A stretch of DNA of 64,000 nucleotides from Daphnia pulex (lineage: Eukaryota; Arthropoda; Branchiopoda; Diplostraca; Daphniidae): contig NC_060026.1 of the NCBI RefSeq assembly GCF_021134715.1, positions 15,119,001 through 15,183,000 of the forward strand, read 5' to 3'. Within the stretch, counting starts at the first letter, position 1. Every line of letters starts with the position of its first letter. This document shows, piece after piece, positions 57,639-64,000 of the stretch. Below the pieces are notes generated by a model, which had not been told where the DNA came from, did no database searches, and worked only from the letters and a program-made list of their open reading frames with translations. The translations under genes and the position numbers were made by a program.

Positions 57639-59686
57639 TTTTAAAAAGCCGAAGGCTTACCGCCTTTTAAGGGTGAGAGATTTCAAGAAACAAAAGTTCC
57701 GACAGCGCTCCAAATAGTCTTAACTGTGAGAGGTCCCTGGGGAATTGGGGCGATTCGTGATTGGTGGAAGGGGTTTTCGGGACCGTGACGCTTTCGTGCT
57801 GCTCCGATCGCGACGCGACTAATCCCATTCGATGTAAAATGAATTTTTACATAGGTTATGACTAAAGTTTTGAAGTGTTAACGAAAATAACGAGAGATTG
57901 GGAGCAAAAAGGGGAAAAAAAGGGGAAACTTCTAAAATAGATTGCACATACAGTTCCACAAAATTAGAGGATGCGACCACCTCTAATTGAAAGATGAACC
58001 TTTCATTTAACGGAAAAGACTAAATTTGCATTACGTTATTTGTGGTTCGCGAGATATTTGACCAAGAAAAAGACACCCAGATTGACTTTGATTTGATTGT
58101 TTGTTGACTAGCAGACGACGATAACTTTTATCGGTGTGGCGTGTGGGGACTGACTACTGGGGCGACTGGGTACTCATTGGAATTCATCGATATAATGTAA
58201 GAATGTTTGTGATTAATTTCATCTTGTGAAACACTGTGGTTATCTTTCTAATTTTAACTATTGCAGAATTGTAATAAGAAAAAAAAACCATGCCTCCAGT
58301 GTCACAACTGATGATTCCTTTACCTATCAAATGCCAGATTGGCAGATAGTTCAAATGTAGGTGCTGAATGAACTGGTAAACATAACAAATGGAATTGACA
58401 ATAGGTTTTCATTATGTCACTAATCTTTCTGTGTGATGAAAACTAAACAAACAAATTATTTGCAGATTACATTTATCATCAGACATCGCTCCCTTTCAGA
58501 AAATTATGTCTTGAAGATGACGACAAATTGCCAGTTGATTTACATGTCATCCTTACTGATATCCTATAACACCATACTTTATTCGGCATGTAAAAAAAGC
58601 TTTCCCTTCTGGGTTTCCCTCATTTAAAAGGCCTTGATGATGTAATGGTGCTAAGCCAAAATTATATCAACGTAGAGAAATTAAAGCTATGTAATTGACA
58701 GTGTGTATTCCTTATTCAGTAATCTTTCTTTGTGATCAAAACTAAACCACGAAATTATTTGCAGATTACATTCATCATCAGACGCATTTCAGTTTCAGAA
58801 AATTTTGTCTTGAAGATGACAAGTTTTCAGTCAATTTACATAATACCCTAAGTGATATCATAACAGGAGCTTGTCATTTAGATAGTTTGTTTCCATAATT
58901 TATTTCACATGATTGTTTATAGAGTAATTTCATTTTGGTTGTTTTTATATTTGTAGGTACTCTAAAGCAAGAGCCTTGACAAGCAAAATTGTATTTCATT
59001 CTGGCCCAACAAATAGTGGGAAAACATATCATGTTCATGAATGGTTTTTTAATTCAAATAAGAAGTTTATTGTAATCCTTTAATTTCTTTATTAAAAATC
59101 AGAAGTTTATTGTGGTCCCTTAAAACTTTTGACATCTAAGTAATAAAATTAAGGAAATGAGTGCGGTGTCCAATGTGATTTACTATTTGGAGAATAAAGA
59201 CATTTTCATGCTAATATTACTGATTAATCACCTTCTTCCCATGTATCCTGCACTATTTAAATAGTCCCACTGAACAATTCATAAGAATAAATATGTATAA
59301 TTTGCCAATATAATTAAATTATTTATTCAACCGCCTGATTATGATATTGTTGATGAAAACTTTAATTTTCATAGGCTGCTGTTATTGATGCAATTCAGAT
59401 ATCAAGGGACCCTTTAAACGGGTCAAATTTCAGTTCAATTTTGCGAGACCACAGACGCACACGAACTAGCGTCATATAGTATAGTCGTATCAGAAAATTT
59501 TTTTGACCAACCCTAATTTGAAAGACAAAAGACGGGAGATTTTATTCCACACAAGAGGTGCAACAGTAAGAGTATAAGATGACAAACAGAGAAAACAATA
59601 CGAAAACTAAATTTTTAAATTTCCTAATCAAGAAAAAAAACGAAAGGAGACTTTTAAAATCTCGAAGGTGCCACAAAGGGGCTTGA
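57639..59686 (+). mobile_element. Helitron-like unit 3 (non-autonomous)
   Basis: About 2.05 kb. Begins TTTTAAAAAGCCGAAGGC, lacking the first about 35 bp of the 5' module found in units 1 and 2, and ends with the same 3' module (...GGGGCTTGA at 59686), followed by host-like TTTAAAA. Interior again SUV3-derived. Shows close nucleotide similarity to unit 1 (for example 58120-58420 against 32840-33140). Confidence 0.6.
58450..59400 (+). pseudogene. SUPV3L1: SUV3 (SUPV3L1) fragments, unit 3
   Basis: N-terminal exon copies at about 58500-58570 and 58800-58870 (LEDDDKLPVDLH-like), and the motif I region at 58957-59045 ([16 protein letters not shown] then [11 protein letters not shown]). The part after motif I is more decayed than in unit 1 and the downstream helicase pieces (TKLAQAKRL) are missing. 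Not functional. Confidence 0.75.
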
Positions 59687-62600
59687 TTTAAAAAAAACTC
59701 TACATAGGTACATGGTTAACTTGGAGAATGAGAATACGACACTGCGTTGCAACAGGTTTTGGGTAAATTCAATTCTGGGTCGGTATAATTCGTCCTATTA
59801 TTCGTCCTATTATTAGGTATCGATAAACTTCCGTTTTTTGCTTGAACTGATTCCTAGCCGTTAGATGGCGTGGATGTCAACGTTGAATCTAGCCGCTAGA
59901 TGGTGTTGGCATATGTCAACATTTTCGCAAAAGCTTGAATGGCATCTTGGGATTCTTGGCTGATAATAAGTGAACCCTTAGGCATGGCCCGCCATCCAAA
60001 AAACCCTCTAAAAAACCTTATGGAAGTGGACGGCTTCTCCAGGTAAGCAAGAGAAAAAAAGAGAAAAATTAGTATGAAATCGAGGATCTAGGTCAAGTCT
60101 AAATATTACGCATGTAGCGCATGTGCTATAAGCTATATTCAATTGTCATCGTGCTTTTGTATAGGCCTAACTGATTCGATAATTATTCGAGGTTGGTGGA
60201 CTAATGCGGTTTCAGAGTTATAGGTATTGGTTATTTTATGCTCGTCACTTTCTCTCCGTTGATTATGGTCAGTTTGTGAGGTTCAACCATTGTGTATTGG
60301 ACGTGGAAAGCGGCATTTTCGTTCCTTTTAACCAACGGATCGGTATGTGCGCAAGTAAGACTCAATGTGTTGTGGGTGTACGCTAGATTTCGCTAGCGCA
60401 TGTCATATCGCATGCGACACATTGTGCAAACGTCAATTATCACCTTTTGAATTGTCAAGACGAACAGTTCGCTTCTTTAAAATATCACTTTTAGTATTAG
60501 CCTATTGATGGCTGATGCGGCTCAACTCGATGGTAAGCTAATCTAAATTCAAATTGGCTCATCGCATTTACTGACAAATATCATATCCGGATGATTCTTA
60601 TGTTCGACTGCATTCTAGCCATCGCATAATTCTGTTTAGTACTAAATTATTCCTGATTAGGACGCTTGTCTTGACGATAATCGCACTTTTTTTAATTCAT
60701 TTTATATTCAATAGGGTCAGTTTATTTCAATAGAAGCTCCGAATGTTTTTTTTCAAATTATATCGCGGGAATTTATTGCCGAGTGTTTCCGGAATATGCG
60801 GTATATGTATCGATTGCGGAATAAAGTATTGATGCCCATAATTTAGTTTTCCTTTTCACAGATGTCGCGCACGTACCCAGTCCACCCTGTCCTTTTGTTT
60901 ACAGTCGATGGAATGTCTTTCATCAGCCGGGAAATGATACGCTTGAAACAATGTATGAATATTCATTTCAAATCTACTAAATGAGTATGGTAACAGGTGT
61001 TTTCAAAAGTTAATGAGTCTTTTGTTCTTCTTCTTCTTTTTAACTTGTATAATATCACATTCCGAGATAAACCGTCTCATCCCTATAGTATCCCACACAC
61101 ACAAAAAACAGAAAATATTCAACCCGGTTTGAATGCGTCGTGCTTTCTAAGACTGGCTAGCAGCTCGATAGGAAGCAAACCTGCTTAACCAGCTATTATA
61201 TAGGTACCTGTAAATCAGCCTGGCATCTTTTATCAAATTAAATTTTGGCCGGTTAAAAAAAAATTCGAGCAGCGCTTGCCGCTGTCACGCCAAAGTGTTC
61301 TTCTTTTGTTTTTTTCTTGTTTTTCTTTCTCTCTCGCCATGCGTATAGGAAGGGAATTGCGGCTACTCTGATTTCTCACGGAATTCGGATATCAGCATTT
61401 TGTTATGTGGGTATTATAATAGATTGACTCTGTTGCCAACTCGTTTTTTGTTACTCGAGAGCTTCATCCATCCACAGCAGCGGTGGTGCTCAGTTGAGGT
61501 GTTTCAGCTGATAACAACGCACAACGTATAGGAAAATCTACTTTTTGTGCGTCTTCTTGTCTTTGCGTTATATTGTCATTCAAATCCAATTGTTTATCGT
61601 CGACCTCCGCTTGTCCTTGGTGCACACGCACAAAGGATCGGATCATATCTGACACACTCGTCTCTCTTTAGATTGATTTAACAGTTAGTTCATTAGCGTT
61701 TGAATAGCGTCAGTTGCGGATGGAAATTCAAGTTTTTTTGGGTTTCTTCCGTCTGGATGGAATCGACACGTATATCAGACGACAGATGCCAGCGTTCATC
61801 TCAAATCAACTCGTTGTGGAGTTTTTATAAACCACCACACACGCCCGTACATCATTACTGTTTCAAATTGTATAACGGAGGATGGTCTCTCTGTTCTTTT
61901 CACATACACACACTCATTTTCGTGACATGATCGTTAGTATATTCCGTGTGCGGATGTTATATCTAGATCGCCGCAAAAAAATAGAACTGATGTTCAAAAA
62001 TGGCAGTCATGTGTGAAGATATATCTAGACATATACTGTATACGTCGCAGCACACCATCTGTGGTGTTGGCACTTTATTGGCACACGAGTAATAATTAGC
62101 CTAATTGAGTTTGGTCATCGAACCCGGAGATCGGACAGCAGACAAAATGTCGAAATGGCCTCCACCCTTAAATGGATCCGACTGATTAAAAAAGAGACTC
62201 ATGATCATAATTCAAAACAGTCTGTGAAAAAAGGTAATGAAAGAGATAAGTATTTACGCATGTGCATATACAATAAATAATAATATACGGTCTAATTAAT
62301 AAGCCGTGTGCAGCACGGGTGGCCGGCAATTTTCCGTGTGTGTCTATTTCCGTCGACAAAATAATGAATGGCGGCCGTATAAAACTCCAATAGACGTGTA
62401 ACGTTATTTGCATAAAAACAAGATTTTTTTTTCTCGTTCCAATTGAGGAAGAAAAAGAGACGCCACAAGGAAAAAAGAAACCAAAACAACGAAAACAGTT
62501 GTGTGTGTGTGTTCAAATTTCTGGGCTCCGCCCATTTGGTAAGATTCTCCAGTCGGCCACTAGGCGTCTCCACCGTAGGGCCCTCGTAGCATTAGGTCCG

Positions 62601-62814
62601 AGCACATGTGGAACCCGGGTTTCAGTCGCAAACAGTCGGTGATTCGTGATGGTCCGGTGAAAAAGATCGTAGAAAAACATTCATCCTTCTTACGAAAGAT
62701 AAATCATTTTCCAAGTGTGCATAATCCCATTTGTTGTTGTTGTTGTGTTTCACGAGCTTTTGTTTTATTTCTACAACGGGTGAAAATCGACTTTGATCGC
62801 GTGTGTGATAGACA
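59687..62814. other. Intergenic DNA and upstream region of bib
   Basis: No gene supported in 3.1 kb. Two CTCF-like motifs lie at about 59855-59875 (CCGTTAGATGGCG) and 59890-59905 (CCGCTAGATGGTG). The right end should hold the promoter and 5' UTR of bib. Short frames at 60204, 61464 and 61700 look random. Confidence 0.5.
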
Positions 62815-63468
62815 ATGGCGACAATGAGTGTGGCCACGACTCCACTGACGAGTGCCGGTCTCGAGAATCTGATGACGACATTGCTGGAACGTTTCGAGAC
62901 GGCCTGTTTGGAGCAGCAGGAGGCGGGAAATGGCAACAAGATGCGGGTGCCAATGCAGGCCGAAATCCGATCGCTAGATTTCTGGCGTTCCATTGTGGCC
63001 GAATGCCTGGCTTCCTTTTTCCTCGTCTTCATCGTCTGCGGCTCGTTCATACCTTGGTCGGGACACACTCCGCCAGCCATCAGCATCGCATTGGCTTCCG
63101 GCTTCGCTGTGGCAGCCCTCACACTCTCCTTCGCCCAAATATCTGGTTAGAATGATGTTGTAAACATTTCTCTCTCTTTTATTTTTCTATTAGTGAATGT
63201 GTTTACTTTAACGTCTTCTTTTTCCCCCTAAGTTGCCTAACGAGATACTGTTTAGTCGCCGACTGATTTGTTGTTGACACACTTTAGGCATTCCTCGAAT
63301 GGTTTTCATCAACTCGACATCTGTTTTTTCTTTTTCTGTAGGAGCACATTTGAATCCAGTCATGTCGCTGGCATTGCTCGTCACTCGCAAAATATCGCCC
63401 ATGAAAGCTTTGCTCTACGTCACGTCTCAAGGAGGTGGAGCCATCGCTGGAGCTGCTCTTCTTTACGG
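62815..63468 (+). CDS. bib: Big brain (bib), MIP/aquaporin-family channel, 5' exons
   Basis: Neurogenic membrane channel protein of the aquaporin superfamily. Two exons here, 62815-63145 and 63342-63468 (donor TACGG|GTATAT), about 152 codons; the gene continues beyond the window. Start at 62815 (GACAATGGC); a second in-frame ATG follows three codons later. The long N-terminal tail ends with [20 protein letters not shown], which strongly resembles Drosophila bib (MQAEIRTLEFWRSIISECLA). TM1 is [14 protein letters not shown]2 [18 protein letters not shown], and loop B with TM3 reads [19 protein letters not shown] then [13 protein letters not shown]. The first NPA box is NPV. A Cys-poor, Gln/Glu-rich stretch ([15 protein letters not shown]) precedes the conserved part. 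Confidence 0.9.
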
Positions 63469-64000
63469 GTATATAACTAAAATCTAAACCAATTTTTCTG
63501 TTGTTCAGATGCTGCCCAATATATGTGGGGGCAGTCTGACGGAAACGATAAAGAAGTTTGACACCCAAAACTCTTGTGGTTCTCTCCCCCACCCAGAATA
63601 ACACACACGTGTTCACTTGTGCGTTTTTATTATAAGGCCGGAAATAGATGGTTGACCTCCTAATGACCTTACCCCCTCTTTCCACCCCCGCTTTTTTGGA
63701 CATGACACCACGAAAATTCCTTTTTGGCAACGTGCCTCTTTTCATTCGACCACTTGAGTATAACCGTAAAAATGAAGCTCTCGGGTTCTTTACCAGTTTC
63801 GTTGTTTGGGTTTTTGTATCAAACCGCAAGAAAAATTGGATTTGAAATAACAGGAAATCAATGGTCCCCTAGTTCAATAGAATGTCTTCACTTCCTCGAC
63901 ATATCCTGGTATCTATTGAATTATATTGGGATATTATATTAGCTAGATGGCTGCGAAAAATAGGGAAAAGTGGGCACACAGAACAAACTTTGTTTGTGTG
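63469..64000 (+). other. Intron of bib, open at window end
   Basis: Starts GTATATAAC. No further exon of bib is recognisable before the window ends; the open frames at 63648 and 63724 lack aquaporin motifs. Confidence 0.6.

Noticed and set aside
32306-59686. Retroviral, LTR or Polinton-type element
   Set aside because: No reverse transcriptase, integrase, protein-primed polymerase, capsid or envelope coding seen; the Rep HxH, YxxxY and Pif1 helicase point to a Helitron.

Overview
The window looks like nuclear DNA of a water flea (Daphnia or a close cladoceran). The main reasons are two tandem genes for secreted two-domain globins, arthropod R&R cuticle proteins, an arthropod big brain aquaporin, and many short (60-90 nt) GT-AG introns. 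All gene models below were assembled by hand from exon phases; none has transcript support here.

Layout. 1-8.8 kb: the last 12 exons (2,688 codons) of LYST, a giant BEACH-WD40 protein, on the plus strand. 9.2-10.0 kb: the bHLH-Zip gene Max on the minus strand, convergent with LYST. 11.5-12.2 kb: a small single-pass membrane protein with a PPxY-type tail. 12.8-23.6 kb: a minus-strand tandem family of secreted, four-cysteine proteins with a furin-like site, with three intact genes, one decayed copy and one relic, separated by duplicated intergenic DNA. 24.7-25.4 kb and 31.6-32.1 kb: two R&R cuticle protein genes, flanking the globin pair at 26.6-28.1 and 29.0-30.5 kb.

32.3-59.7 kb is a mobile-element island. 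Three head-to-tail units share the same 5' and 3' modules. The outer two (2.6 and 2.1 kb) contain decayed pieces of the SUV3 RNA helicase gene. The middle one is about 22.7 kb long and holds, between the same ends, more SUV3 pieces, a decayed TGF-beta type I receptor fragment, a spliceable RPA1-like ssDNA-binding protein gene, a decayed cathepsin B gene, two small membrane-protein ORFs, a foldback MITE, and a full Helitron Rep-helicase gene. The Helitron gene has 12 exons that join in frame to 2,617 aa, with the HxH and YxxxY Rep residues, a complete Pif1-type helicase, and an unexpected C-terminal membrane anchor. My reading is a very large, possibly still competent, gene-capturing Helitron with two small non-autonomous relatives beside it.

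59.7-62.8 kb has no recognisable gene. From 62.8 kb the first two exons of big brain (bib) begin, and the gene runs off the window.

I saw no reverse transcriptase, integrase, capsid or envelope coding region, no rRNA or tRNA gene and no CRISPR array.
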